From: Puccinia triticina
Taxonomy: Eukaryota > Basidiomycota > Pucciniomycetes > Pucciniales > Pucciniaceae
Length of the DNA stretch: 64,000 nucleotides
Reading direction: 5' to 3'
Assembly: GCF_026914185.1 (NCBI RefSeq)
Contig: NC_070564.1
Span: forward strand, 4,340,001-4,404,000
Part shown: one piece after another, positions 23,739 to 35,181 of the stretch
Layout of the letters: every line of letters starts with the position of its first letter
Numbering within the stretch: position 1 is the stretch's first letter
Notes under the pieces: generated by a model
What the model was told of the DNA's origin: nothing
Database searches by the model: none
What the model saw: only the letters and a program-made list of their open reading frames with translations
Program-made: the position numbers and the translations under genes

Positions 23739-24227
23739 GAGAGGACAGCTTTGGGAGTTTCTGAAGCTCAATCAACAGAGACCTCATGGCCACCCTTTTG
23801 TTTACCATACTTATAACCATAACAAAAGTACTGATGGCCAAAGTTCCAGAATCCAAACTATCCCTGCCATACCAATGCTTACAAACTTTTTGTTTGCACA
23901 CAAGGTGAGTAAAATACATGTTGAGATAGTGTATTAGCATTTCACTATTCATTATGCTTCTGATCTATACACCCACAACTCAGCCTATATTGTGCATGTT
24001 TATAGCCTAGTTGTTTCCCTCACTGAATGATCATTATACCTTGACTCAATGTGCTGGACCATTTCCATGACATCTTGTCATCTCGCTTAGATCTTGTGTC
24101 ACCTATGTTTCCCTCAACAATACCGGTGGAAGACTTATATGAAGCATGGGAAGAACTCAAAACAAAACAAAAAATGGGGATCACTCCTTGCATATGGGAT
24201 TTGGTACCGCCTCAAGGTGTGGAATGA
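23739..24227 (+). pseudogene. Spliced coding fragment of unknown family
   Basis: A stretch bounded by a good acceptor (TTTTTGTTTTAG, ending 23738) and a good donor (AAG|GTGAGT at 23905) encodes GQLWEFLKLNQQRPHGHPF then YHTYNHNK and IQTIPAIPMLTNFLFAHK. After a possible intron ending TTAG at about 24090, one frame reads PMFPSTIPVEDLYEAWEELK and then GITPCIWDLVPPQGVE to a stop at 24225-24227. The two parts do not join in one frame with the obvious splice sites. It has the look of a degraded transposon or gene-family exon; I do not recognise it. It lies downstream of CENP-C but is separated by its 3' region. Confidence 0.35.
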
Positions 24228-24800
24228 TCCAATACAGTTTTCAAAGTAGTGACTGACTGCAATCTGCAACCAATCAGAACAAGGATGTCTTCAAAATCTT
24301 CTGGAATTGCTTCTATAAATTGAAAAGAGACAAAATCACAAGTTTGTGATTGTAAGATAAAGAAGTAAACCACGGATGGACTTTTAAACTTTCTCTCTTG
24401 ATAACATCCAGAGTGTGGATTTGTTGGATCAGAGCCAGCACAGACATCATACAGCATAGGATTTGATAGAAGCATACTAGACCACAGGCATCTTAACATT
24501 CCAAGACACATAGTGTAAATTCAAGGGTGTGTTGGGGCCAACACATGGGGGATAAGCCCCACTTTTATGACTGTTTTTTCGTCTTAAAATCTTTGGCCTA
24601 AAATGTGGCAGATTTGTTACAGGAATCCAGTACAGAAAAACATTTACAGGATGTTTCTTGCCAGAGGGGAGGGATAAAGAGGAATTTGAAATGGGTGAAA
24701 ATTAGTGATTCCAATGGTGCAAAAGGCACAGTGATAATTGCAAGTCTATAGGGAGACATTGGGGAAAATGGGGGAGTGTGGCATCCTCCCTGCCATTTGT
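24228..24800. other. Intergenic, no gene recognised
   Basis: No domain-bearing frame or TSD-bounded element was found. A short palindrome around GTTGGGGCCAACAC is present near 24532. Confidence 0.35.
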
Positions 24801-25559
24801 CTCACTTTAGAGGCAAGTCCCTCCTTCAGAGATTGCTACACTCCTAGCTTATCTAAGTCTGGAGGTGGAGGCACAAAGCGCCTCCACCGCAGGGACTTAT
24901 GTGGTATTGGTGATTTAGGACTGAGAGCAAAGCCAATTTTGATGAATGTTCCCATAGCTCCTTCACCTCCAAGGATTCCAACAATTTTTTTGGATCATAT
25001 TAAATATCAACATCTTGTATTATTTTTGATGCAAATATCATCATAAGTCCTCCTGCCTCACTCACAATGAACCATCAAAGATGGTGGATGGTAAATGCCA
25101 ACCCAGATATTGTTAAAACAGCATTTTTAGTGCAAATCCATACACTTGCTTCAAGGAAAAAAAATTGACAGGCATCCAGGACTGCTCTGATCTGAGAATG
25201 TCAAAAAGCCACAGGATGCATGTGGGAACATGCATTTTTGGCTGTTCACTCCAAATCCCAAGGGATCCAGATTGCAAACCTAGCCAGTATGAGGTTTTTT
25301 ATGTTTACATTCCTTGTATCTCAAGTTTGGGAAGAAGAAAAATACACTAGAAGGTGGCTGGAGATAGCCACACTTCTGATGATTCTTAGTGTAAATGTAT
25401 GGGGTGATTACAAAAAAACAGCACCATACAGGGACCTTAGCAAAAAAAGGCAAGGATTCTAGGCATAAATCTCAGGCCAAAATCACCTTTAAGGCACAAT
25501 TCCCCCCCAGACCAGAGGGAGGCCAAAGGCCTCCCTTGGGAGGGACTTAGTTAAATTAG
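24801..25559. mobile_element. AAGTCCCT-family TIR element
   Basis: Left end GAGGCAAGTCCCTCC with a hairpin closing at GCAGGGACTTATG and then GGTGATTTAGGACTGAG. Read on the minus strand the right end has TTTAACTAAGTCCCTCCC and GGTGATTTTGGCCTGAG. The arms are inverted and diverged; the interior is non-coding. Another left-type end occurs at 25597-25660. No clear target duplication. Confidence 0.5.
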
Positions 25560-26491
25560 GCTATGCTCCCCCAAGGAGGGTACGCTTGGGTCAATTTCAC
25601 ATTTAGAGGCAAGTCCCTCCTTGGGGGAGCGTAGCGAGCTCCAAAGGAGGGATACTTGTGTACACCTTGGACACACTTTTAAGGTTTTCCTTTGAGTGAC
25701 CTTCAAATTGAGCGGTTACATTCAAAAAATCATTGATTTGAAGTGCCCTTGCTCGAGTAGCTTTCAAAAGACATGCAAAGTTTTTCCCAATTTTTGGGAA
25801 AAACTTTGGATGAATTTTGAAAGTATGACTTTATCCGGAAAAAAACAGCCCAACCAGCGGGTTTGTCTGGATCATCTCTTTGGAGTTCAACTTCAAATGC
25901 CCTTTGAAAGGCCTTTGGTGGAGAAACCAGCTCCACCAAATTTTGTTTGAAGGGCATTCGGATGCTATTCAAGTGCCATCCTTGGGGCTCTCCACCCAAG
26001 GATATTTGAATGATTTTCAAAAAAAAATTGAAGCTGACCCCTTGGCCAGCAATCCCAACATTTTCCAACACAACTGTGGGCCACATTCTGCAGCAGCTCC
26101 CTTGTTCTTCCAACTTCAAAGCCTTGAGGTTTGGCATTGGAGGTGTGTTTAAGAACAGAGAGTGGCTTTTTATTGTTGTGTGCCCAAGCTCCAAATGCTC
26201 CTTAATTTTCTTCACCTTTGACCAAGCCAAACACTTGACCACAACCCCACCACACGCCCAGCAGGAAACACAATCTGACAGCATCACAAATGAGTTCACA
26301 CTAAGAGTGAGCTTACACACAAGGCTGAGCCAATTGTGAGCCTGGAACAAGCAGGTGTCTGCAAGGCCGGAGCAGCAACTGGAAGACCAAAGACATCGCA
26401 GGCAGACATCAATTGGCTTTGACTCTGAGAGACAGGGGTGAGGCTTTAAACCGCAAGCCTTAACACTATTGTGCCACGCTTGGGAGTCATC
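25560..26491. other. Repeat-derived region without a recognised gene
   Basis: A 264-codon minus-strand frame (25730-26524) has no recognisable domain and crosses into the TIR of the element at 26492, so it is not annotated. On the minus strand near 26450 the sequence GTGGCACAATAGTG with GGTTTAAAGCC nearby faintly resembles tRNA-type promoter boxes. A perfect short palindrome around CCCAATTTTTGGG lies at about 25787. Confidence 0.35.
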
Positions 26492-26831
26492 CTTTGAGGG
26501 TGGGCTACACCAAAATATCAACATGCCAAAAATGCCTCAAACAGCATTTTGGCAGGCATCCAGAGTCAATCAACTTTGAAAAATCCAAACAACTTTTGAT
26601 TGACTTGATATAACAACATAGGGATTTTTCATATCCCCCCAGGCCCCCAAGCCTAACCCAGGACCTAACCCTGAGCCTAACTTAAAGGCTGGAGAGGGTG
26701 ATTAGAGGGGAAAGGCATCATGAATGATGACTTGATCTAAATCCAAATTTGAAGTTGCGTGAGGTTGGCAGGGTGGGCTCAATTTTGGCATTTTTGGCAT
26801 GTTGATATTTTGGGGGAGCCCACCCTCAAAG
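26492..26831. mobile_element. TIR element with about 44 bp arms
   Basis: Left arm begins CTTTGAGGGTGGGCTACACC and continues through AATATCAACATGCCAAAAAT. The right arm is its complement, ending GGGAGCCCACCCTCAAAG. The 250 bp between contain no coding signal. No convincing target duplication is visible. Confidence 0.75.
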
Positions 26832-26881
26832 TGTTGAGGGAGCAATGGGATGAACACTGAAGTTCACAGACTAAACAGTTA

Positions 26882-27058
26882 TGGTGTTCAAAGTTGGTTT
26901 GCATAATTTCATGCATGCATAAATCATAAAATCTTAAAATCTTATTTGCATGGGATACAACTGTCTGATTATGTAATACAAAATTTCACCACCAAAATAT
27001 TTTTATGATTTTATGATTTATGCATGCATAAAATTATGCAAACCAACTTTGAACACCA
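26882..27058. mobile_element. TA-flanked palindromic MITE (Tc1/mariner-type)
   Basis: Begins TGGTGTTCAAAGTTGGTTTG and ends with the exact complement, with TA on both sides. Arms are about 60 bp and include GCATGCATAAATCATAAAAT. The element at 45157-45311 has a related terminus. Confidence 0.8.
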
Positions 27059-27371
27059 TAAGTCTTGTGACACTCAGGAGTGAGAAAAGGATATGATCTG
27101 ATTCACTGAGGGAAAGGAAGGAAACTCCTAGAGCAACTTAGTATAAGCTATATACAAGTTGCTAGTGTTATGGTTGAAGCATACAGTGAAATGGATATAA
27201 GCATACTTCAACACAAAGGCTGTCTCCCGAGCGTGCGGGAGACATCCTTTGGGGTAGGGCAATGGGTTAGACTCAGGTTAGTTTGGGTCTTACCAAGTGA
27301 CCAAGCCCCAGAGCCCACCCCTGCCCACCCTTGTTGCCTCCACAGGCTTGTGAGTACCCCCGTCGTTGAAA

Positions 27372-27990
27372 TTAGCCAAGTCCCTTGATTGGAGGCGCGG
27401 GAGTGCTGTTGCAAAGCAACCCTCTGAAGGAGGGACTTACACCCTACCTTGCAAAACAGTAGGCAGCAGAAATCCCATTTGGCTGGGGAAAACTTTCAAA
27501 GTTTTCAACTCTTTATATCTTGACTCACCTATAGGCTATCAAAATTCTGAGTAAACAGTTTTGTCCGCCTACATCAGCACTTGCACCAGCACCTTCCTGA
27601 GGTTGGATCCCTCCAAAAACTCTCTTGAATCCCAAATGAAACAAAAAAGTAGTTCATGGGTTTTGGGAGGGCATTGTTCAAACAGGCCTTGGTCAAAGCC
27701 ATACTTCTGACACCTGTCAAAGCTTAGCAGCTCTTACATTTTTAAAAAAAAATCAAGTTCAAGTGTTACAGATAAAAGAAAACTACCAGCAGAGAGTCAT
27801 GCTTCTTGGCTACCTCTTGGAGCAGTTGACTTGGCCCCAGCTGTCTTTTCGTAGCTTCTACAGAGGGACAAGCAAAAAAGGCTGAAAACAGACATCTGCT
27901 GCCTACTGTTTTGCGAGGTAGGGCATAAGTCCCTCCTTTGGAGGCGCTGTCGCGAATCCGATCAAGGGACTTAGCTAAGTTCGCCCTGTA
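27372..27990. mobile_element. AAGTCCCT-family TIR element, about 0.6 kb
   Basis: Left arm: TTAGCCAAGTCCCTTGATTG, GGAGGGACTTACACCCTACC, GCAAAACAGTAGGCAGCAGA. The complement of the right arm reads TTAGCTAAGTCCCTTGATCG, GGAGGGACTTATGCCCTACC, GCAAAACAGTAGGCAGCAGA. Arms of about 110 bp enclose roughly 390 bp of non-coding sequence. Target duplication not resolved. Confidence 0.75.
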
Positions 27991-28299
27991 GGCTGTCGTA
28001 CTCCAGCCCCCGAAGCGAAGCGAACCCAATCATTATTTATCCATATCCATTACATATGCGTGTGTAAAAAGGAGATCTCTGATATAAATATCTAACAATG
28101 TATTCTTTTGTTATATTATGCTTGGGTTAGGAGTCTCTGAGGAGCTATAGCAGGCTGAAAACCCTGAAAACCAAGCCAGTGATAATTTCATCAATCTATT
28201 GCCTTTCACTCAAATCTCCGCCCAGGTCCAATCAGGCATTTCTCCTCAACCTGACGATTCACTCCTCTAACAAGATTGAACTGAGGTTTCGAAGCTTCT

Positions 28300-29535
28300 A
28301 GTCCACGAGGTATGCCGCTAGTGTGTGCTCGGATCAGAAGTTGCAGCAGTCATTACTCGTGACTTCAATCTTTGATATTTAAAGGCCACTTTTTCGTCCG
28401 CTCCCTCCTTCATCTTATAACCTCCTCAAACACTTGTCCCCACCACACCAGCAATAAGAAAGGGAAAGTACATTATTAGAGCCCCCCCTTCTCCCCAGAT
28501 ACGCATACACACGAGCACCCCTGCTACCGTTTCCTTTCATTTCAACAACTTCATTCACGCTAATCTTTCCTCTCAATGGCTACATCATCCTCTCGCATTT
28601 CTTTAAAACCCGCATTCATTCAGAACCGTCACTTGCGCTTCACCCATTAACTTTGAAAGCCAAGTCAGGGTCAATTTTCCGAATTAGTTATTACTTTCAC
28701 TCCGATCTCCACCAAAATCCGATCAACTCTTTCTTGTTAACCTGGCACTCTCTTCCATGCTATTAAACAAGACGAGGCCGGCAGGTAACCCAACCCTTGT
28801 GCGCCACCACCGGCGCTCAAGGGTGCTGAAAAGACCGGAGGTTTGGCCAGTTATTACCTTTCACTCCAATATCTGCCAACATCCAATAAGCTCTTTCTCC
28901 TTAACCTGACACTCTCTTCCATGCTATTAGGCAAGACGAGGCCGGCAGGGTATCGAACCCCTGTGCGCCAGCACCGGCGCTCAAGGGTGCCGAAAAGACG
29001 GGAGATTTGGCCGAAAATGCTCTCGGCCTCAGCATCAACCCTATCTCGCCTCAGGATACATCCACCGCGTATCCTCAGCTGCCTCCCAGTTCCATATCTT
29101 CTCCTAGCAACGGGCCTCTCCCTCTGCCTCCACCTCGTCGCTCTCGTTGTCCACAATTACTTCCCCCCCCCCTCCCCCCTCCCCCGTTGCTAGGAGAAGC
29201 GGCGGAGCTGCGAGGAAACTGAGGATACGTACTGGGCGTATCCTGAGGCGAGATAGGGTTGATGCTGAGGCCGAGAGCATTTTCGGCCAAATCTCCCGTC
29301 TTTTCGGCACCCTTGAGCGCCGGTGCTGGCGCACAGGGGTTCGATACCCTGCCGGCCTCGTCTTGCCTAATAGCATGGAAGAGAGTGTCAGGTTAAGGAG
29401 AAAGAGCTTATTGGATGTTGGCAGATATTGGAGTGAAAGGTAATAACTACTTGAGAAAATTGTCACTGACTTGGCTTTTAAGGCCATGGCGCCCTGGACT
29501 CGGGCAAAGCGCAAGCAACGCTTCTGGATCTAAAT
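28300..29535. pseudogene. Rearranged fragments of the proline-rich gene family
   Basis: The + strand at 28375-28383 has the same ATATTTAAA box and following pyrimidine-rich leader as the intact genes at 32.3 and 35.2 kb, then ACCAGCAATAAG and TTCATTCACGCTAATC, then TTGCGCTTCACCC and GCCAAGTCAGGG, which align with exon 1 and its donor in the gene at 32334. The donor of the leader intron is lost. From 28700 the intron and the start of exon 2 (ACAAGACGAGGCCGGCAG) can be followed, and this part is repeated at 28850-29120. On the minus strand 29530-29190 holds an inverted version with CTTGCGCTTTGCCC, an ATG and AAAGCCAAGTCAGTGA. No copy keeps an open reading frame to the family C-terminus. Confidence 0.65.
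28847..29452. repeat. Long inverted repeat, arms about 260 bp
   Basis: The block from AGTTATTACCTTTCACTCC to TCTTCTCCTAGCAACGGG is repeated as its near-perfect complement after a spacer with CCTCCCCCCTCCCCC. Both arms contain CAGGGTATCGAACCCCTGTG, whose complement GGGGTTCGATACC resembles an RNA polymerase III B box. Identical open frames on opposite strands are a by-product of the palindrome. Confidence 0.9.
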
Positions 29536-31880
29536 GCCAACCAGAAGTCATCCATTATGGAATGTGCGCTTACCGGGAGCGCAGCAGGAGGTGGGTTGAG
29601 ACTGAGTCCAGAAAGCGCTCATGGGAAAGGCAACACCCCGCGCTAAGGCGCGGCAAAGAGCACCGGCGAGGATGGTCGAGCCTACTGGGCTGCGGCTCAG
29701 CCCGGAGAAGGTAGTTCCCCTCCGACCGGGCACTACAGCAATACTATCATCCTATCCATTACTCACACGACAACAGAGCAGTGCCCCCCATGAGGGGGTG
29801 CTGCGTTCCGCAACTGAGGTCGCAGCAGTCGAGCGCTAGAACCTAGTCGATCAGGGAACAACCAGTTGGCAGTTGTGCCACGCTACCTATGTACTAAAGA
29901 AGCATGGAATCACCTTTGCACTCCTCATGATTTCCATCACGCGTCGTGAGGCCCCCCTTTGAGGGTCAAAAAAGGGCGCGGAGAAAGAAAGAGAGGAAGG
30001 AGCCTCTTTCCCTTATCCCATACCCGGGTGACTCGGGGAGTTGAGGAACAACTTCCGGGCCACCCTAGATAACTAAAAAGAAACGACGCAGTTCACTCCT
30101 ACCTTGGTCAGTGGGAAGTGAAGAACAAAATTAAATGCCAGAGAATTATTCATGGCTCGTATAGGCGCCTAGGAAGTGCCAGTGGACTGGACCATCCGTG
30201 CGGGTTCCCCGGCCCCTCCGTTCGAGGGGTTTCGTTACCCACACTGACAGCAAGTATCATGCCAAACTTGCATCTCTTTCACTCCTCCGTCTCGCCTATG
30301 GGTTCATGTATTAGTGAAAACGACTTCAGCTGGACTTGGCTGTACTGGCGAATATCTGGCCAGTGCTTGTATAAAAGCTGACGTGCACGTCGAACTGGTT
30401 GGATGAAGATCAAGGATGCAGATCATGATTCCCTATCCAGAGCGTCTTGATGCTAATTGAAAGCGCGCGAATAATATCATGATTTCGAAAAATGAATCCC
30501 TGAATTTCCCTATCTTCGTGGCAGTATAACGCGAGCAATTTCACAAGGCAGATCAAAATATTCTCTTGCAGGAATGGGTGTCCTATCTTTCGGACATCAA
30601 CCGTGGCTAACTTGGTTGTCGTTTTCTTGATAACTCTGGATAAGGACCCACACCTGCGATACAGACGAGAAGAGTCTAAATCTAACCGGTAAATGGGAGC
30701 TTGAAGCTTTTGGGTTGACCTTCTACTAGAAATGTTGATAATCGCCTGTATGTCACTCCTAGTACTTCGGGTCCTGATACTTATTGTATCTTGCACGAAA
30801 TTTTTAGGTTTAAGCTTATCCAAACTTAGTTTTGATGTTGGCACTCTGCCGCTCTCATCTCTCCGATCGTTATTTATTCAGTATCAAAGCGGGCAAAGCT
30901 CTGAAAAGACCTCCACCTTATCAACGGATTCTTGCAGCTTCGTGTATCATAAATTGGAAAGAGTTTCGACAATTGCTACGGCATTGCTGGATTAGATTCC
31001 TATTGAAAGATCACATCGCGTTTTCTACTCTTGAAACTGACGGGTAACCAAAGGTTACCGCCGTCGAAACTTGATGAATCTTGTACCAGCACCCAACTTG
31101 TGTATGCAACAAAAAACGCACTTCTGCATCTCTATTGTTGCGAATGTAGCAAAGGTTGACCGTGCTGTTGAATATTGTCCAGCAGGTTATCCCTTGTGCG
31201 GCTAGTAAGTCAAGTGTGACTCTACTCGATTTCAGGTAGCTACTTCCTATTGATTTAGGCTTCAAATCAATTGACAAGCTGTTTAGCGGCTGCTACAGCT
31301 TTGTTTATCAAGGCATTGTAAAGTGAGCTGCTTGACTCTCATTGTTGCAGTAAGAAAGATACCGCCCTCAATAATTCAAATATTTTGGAAGATTGCTCAA
31401 TTCTCCCTTGCGGATAGTACAAGGCGGAGAGCAAATTTGAGAGATTCTCGGGACCCGATCGATTGAGGAAGTGGTAGAAGCGGATTGCGATGTTTTCTTT
31501 GAACAGGCAGGTTCACTTTGGTCAATCAATTAACCACTGAACGACGAGATGTCGGCCATTCAACACTGCGCCAAACGGAGTAAAAATTTTGCGCCGAGAG
31601 AAATCAAGCCGGAACCTAATTAGCTAAACTCTTTGTTGCAAGCCAGTGGCAGCGTGACTTTGGAGCCGAAATCATTTGGCTCGCCTCTGGTCCTGGAACA
31701 ATGAGTACCTGGAGCTTGGCTAGACAAAACTTTCATCGGCAACGGTCCAAACCCACTACCCCGGCAAGTATATCACGTAGTACAATTAGAGACACCAAGT
31801 AGGATATCCAACGGCCAACCCATGTTCTATTAACTGGTACACCCTTTGTTCAGGAGAGACCCAGTTTCTATTGCTGAAGT
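29536..31880. other. Intergenic DNA between family copies
   Basis: No gene is recognised. Parts of 31000-31880 resemble 33900-34720 (for example GGTTATCCCTTGTGCGGCTAGTAA and CTTCCTTGCCCGGCTAGTAA versions), so the duplicated unit seems to extend well upstream of the promoter. A 145-codon minus-strand frame at 30410-30844 has no ATG at its beginning and no recognised domain. Confidence 0.4.
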
Positions 31881-31889
31881 GTAATGTAT

Positions 31890-32065
31890 AGAGTTTGGCT
31901 CAGCAGCTGAGCACCGCACGATAAAAAATTGCGCGTCGCGACTCACGGCTGTAACAAGATCGTGCTGAGCATTCCAAAGCTACGCGCGATGTGCTGCTCG
32001 CCTTTGTTGTCGCGGTTCAGCAGTTGCAGCAGGCGCGACTCGCGTGTTGCATCTAAGATATTTAA
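31890..32065 (+). promoter_or_regulatory. Promoter of proline-rich gene, copy A
   Basis: A block shared with the other intact copy comprises GTTTGGCTCAGC, GCGCGTCGCGACTCAC, GATCGTGCTGAG, ATGTGCTGCTCGCCTTTG and CAGCAGTTGCAGCAG, and ends in a TATA-like ATATTTAA at 32058-32065. Conservation between copies is stronger here than in much of the coding part. Transcription start would lie about 30-60 bp downstream. Confidence 0.6.
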
Positions 32066-32333
32066 GGTCACCTTTTGGTCTCTGCACCCCGCTTCCTCCC
32101 TCTTCATGCCACCATAAACACTTTCCTCCCAATACCACCAGCAATAAGCAAGTGTAAGTAAATTGGTGGACCCCTCTCCCCCCCCCCCCCCACCACCACC
32201 ACCTCGACCACCACCACTGCTCCCTTTTCCTCTCAACGAGTTCATTCACATTACTAATTCTTCTCTATGAATATTGGCTCCTCCCCCCTTTCTCCAGAGC
32301 GGCTGCTTGCGCTTTGCCCTCGCCGAGTGCTCA

Positions 32334-33038
32334 ATGGCCGGCAACGCCAAGTCAGTGATGGTTTCACCATACAGTTATTCCCTTTGTTCCTCACCACCGA
32401 ATCTATCCGCTCTCTATCATTGATTGATCTAAAGTTTATTTTTTGGTTATCACTTCAGCCGAGACGCGGCCAGGGCACCCCACCCCTACAGCGCCCCGCC
32501 AGTGGTTGGTGCCCTTCCCAGAAGCCCGCCACTGCCAACCTCCCCAGCCGCCGGGCCCCATCTCACCCCGCCAGCTGCAAGCGTTACCCGACGCAATGCC
32601 ATTCGTCGACCCGCTCGCCCACCACCGGAGCACAGGGACACCGAGACTAACGGGGACTTGGAGCTCAACTACATCGAGCTCAATGGGGACTTGGAGCTCA
32701 ACGACATCGAGATTAACGGGGCCTTGGTCAACACGGCTCTCGGCCTAACCCCTACCACTGCCACATCTCCTCGTGCTCCAACCACCACTGCCCCTCCTCG
32801 TCGTGCTCCAACCACCAGCGCGCCTCAATTGCCTCCCATTTTCCCACTGCCACCCATTCGTCTCTCATCTCTATACAACGCCACCCCCCCTCTCTCCGCT
32901 CCTCCCTTTCTTCCTCGTCCTCCGCCACCATCCCGCCGCCGCAACGCCATGATCATCTTGATCCCTGCAGACCTTCCACAAGAGCTCAGGGACATCCAAC
33001 TCGATGCAGCCTTGACCCAAGATGATGACTCAACTTGA
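32334..33038 (+). CDS. Proline-rich protein of unknown function, copy A, 198 aa
   Basis: Exons 32334-32350 and 32459-33038 (17 + 580 nt, 199 codons). The first exon encodes only MAGNA plus two bases; donor GTCAGT, acceptor CACTTCAG. An intron also appears to lie in the 5' leader (32154-32297, GTAAGT...TCTCCAG), containing a C-rich tract, and a donor GTATGT just after the stop suggests a 3'UTR intron. The protein is rich in Pro, Ala, Thr and Arg. It contains a short internal duplication NGDLELN(Y/D)IE and ends NAMIILIPADLPQELRDIQL then DAALTQDDDST. That last 30-residue segment is the part conserved in the copy at 35182 and is the best candidate for a functional motif. No signal peptide, membrane segment or known domain is seen. 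Function unknown. Confidence 0.65.
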
Positions 33039-33200
33039 ACGCTTTCAACCTTTCAAACTTCTGGTATGTCTTCTCTATTCTCCTTATCTACATCCATAGA
33101 ATTATTTCTACGAAAACTGAATCAATCTCATCTTATCTTCCATAAAAAAGGCTTGCTTCCGGCTTATCATTATTTGTGCTAGTCTCCTACTTAATTATCT

Positions 33201-33330
33201 TCGACACCTTATAAGCCTAGTTTCAAAGGCCCCCATATAGGTAGTGTAGAAATATTCAAATCATCTTCGACACCTTACAAGCCTAGTTTCAAAGGCCCTC
33301 ATATAGTTAATGTAGAAAAGAACACTTTAC
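33201..33330 (+). repeat. 3' module repeated twice after copy A
   Basis: Two units with CTTCGACACCTTATAAGCCT and AGTTTCAAAGGCCCCCATAT (33207-33238) and CTTCGACACCTTACAAGCCT and AGTTTCAAAGGCCCTCATAT (33265-33305). Related units follow copy B. No snoRNA or other RNA family could be assigned. Confidence 0.7.
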
Positions 33331-34724
33331 TCTTGGACAATCTTGTTGTACCCCTAGCTCATCAAATTAGGCTTCCTCCCGCTCGTTAATCATGTATAAT
33401 TCAATTGAGATGATCCTCCTCATGAACCAATCTGCTTGACTTTAACTCCGAAGAGTGATATCACTTACGCACAAGCCATGAGTTAACAAACCAACAAACC
33501 TAGCCTTTTGTCTACCTCCTTCTTTGTCATTCTTTTTTGCGCATACATTTTAAAATGGATTATAAATGGTTCCCACTTAGCGCCCAATGTGATCAGGCGC
33601 AGCTTAAGCTTTCCAAGTCGAACTTAGGACTGCCATGATCAAACCATTGAAGGTACTGATTTTTCGCCGAACACATTTAATCAGTTTGTTATTTCCGTAT
33701 GCCGAATTTTGTCAATGCTAGGATTGGGCCACAGTCACAGCACACAGTCAGGTTTTAAGAGTACCCAGTTTGTAAAATATAGCATCTGGCAAAATTCAAA
33801 CGAGCTTCCAATTGGCCGTGAATTTGGTAAACGTGCATATCGACAACGCAGATCTTAAGATGTGGCATCCTCCATTTGGAACCACCCGTTGTACATCTGA
33901 TCCGAAAAGATGCTGGGTATGGAGTCCCAAGTGCCCGCATCTTCTTTGATAGATAAGCGGGTTAATCATCCATATCCTACGGCGCGTCTCACAAATCGTG
34001 CTCCCTGGTGAAGCTGCGCTATTCTTTCGATTACGTATAGATCAAAAAGCTTTTTTAATTACTAGTATCAAGATAAGTTCCATATACTTGGTGATTTCTC
34101 AAAAATACCACATTCTCTTTGATCAGTGCCGTTTTTAGAGCACATGGCCACCCTTCTTAAAATTATCAAATGTGAAACATCGCGCAACTTCTAGCTCCTA
34201 AGCCCATCCAAGTGCTTGAACATGTAGACCTATCAGTAAAATATTGTCTCACCATATCTTCCTTGCCCGGCTAGTAAACAGAGTGCACTCTCATTCCTCT
34301 TTGGAAGCGAGACGCGTTTTCTTCTCAAATTCATTCCAATGATCAAGTCGCTAAGAAGCAAGCACGACTTGGCTCGATCAACCGCAGGAAGCCTCCGGAG
34401 CTTCATTTCCACTGCAAAGGCCATCAGGGAGCATACAAGGAAGGGACCTCAATCGGGCATTCAGCAGCAAAACTTTGTAGAACTAGATCATCAACTAATC
34501 TGGATACAAAATCCAGTGCCTCATTGGTGAACCAAAAAGTGAAGCTCTGCTGGGGAAATTAGGAATCGAAGCTGAACAGCCACGAGTAACTTCCGCGGCG
34601 AAGCTGAGCATTACGAGCAGGGACATTCAATACAATACCCATCCGTCAACTCCTGGTTTACAACGCGTTTGTTTTTAAGAAAAGCACTGCCTCAGTCTCT
34701 GTAGTTGAAGCACGGTTAGATAGG

Positions 34725-34898
34725 GTTTGGCTCAGCGACAAGAAACTGGCGCGTCGCGATTCACTTCAGCAGCAAAAATCGTGCTGAGGATTCGTGCTGA
34801 GGATTGCAATCCTATACACGGTGTGCTGCTTGCCTTTGTGGTCCCGGCTCAGCAGTTGCAGCAGCCGTGTGGCGTGTCTTCCTTCTAGGATATTTAAA
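34725..34898 (+). promoter_or_regulatory. Promoter of proline-rich gene, copy B
   Basis: Shares GGTTTGGCTCAGC, GGCGCGTCGCGATTCAC, ATCGTGCTGAGGATT, GTGTGCTGCTTGCCTTTG and CAGCAGTTGCAGCAG with copy A. The TATA-like ATATTTAAA is at 34890-34898, 2832 bp downstream of the equivalent box of copy A. Confidence 0.6.
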
Positions 34899-35181
34899 GG
34901 CCATCTTTCTCTGCTTGCCGCTCCTCCCTCCCTCATACTTCCCTAGACACTTTCCTCACCATCACCGCCAGCAATTAGCAAAGGTAAGTAAATTCCTACG
35001 ATCCCCCCCCCCCCCCCCCCCCCCCCCCCTCACACACACACTCATATATATACGCCCACACCACCATCGCCCCTGCTCCCCTTCCTTCTCAGTGACTCGA
35101 TTCACAATACTCATTCCTCTTGATTGCTTTTCTCCTCCTCCCGCCTCTCTCCAGAGCCCCGCTAGCTTTGCTTTTGCCACA

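Noticed and set aside
25730..26524. 264-codon minus-strand open frame, the longest unassigned one
   Set aside because: It runs into the inverted repeat of the element at 26492 and contains short internal repeats of its own DNA; no family resemblance was seen.
28843..29193. Identical coding-like frames on both strands of the palindrome
   Set aside because: They are mirror images imposed by the inverted repeat and lack the family C-terminal motif.
30165..30245. Possible tRNA-like segment with CCGTTCGAGGGG
   Set aside because: The D and anticodon arms could not be folded and the acceptor ends do not pair.
30410..30844. 145-codon minus-strand frame between family copies
   Set aside because: No ATG at its beginning, no recognisable domain, and no splice-joined neighbours.
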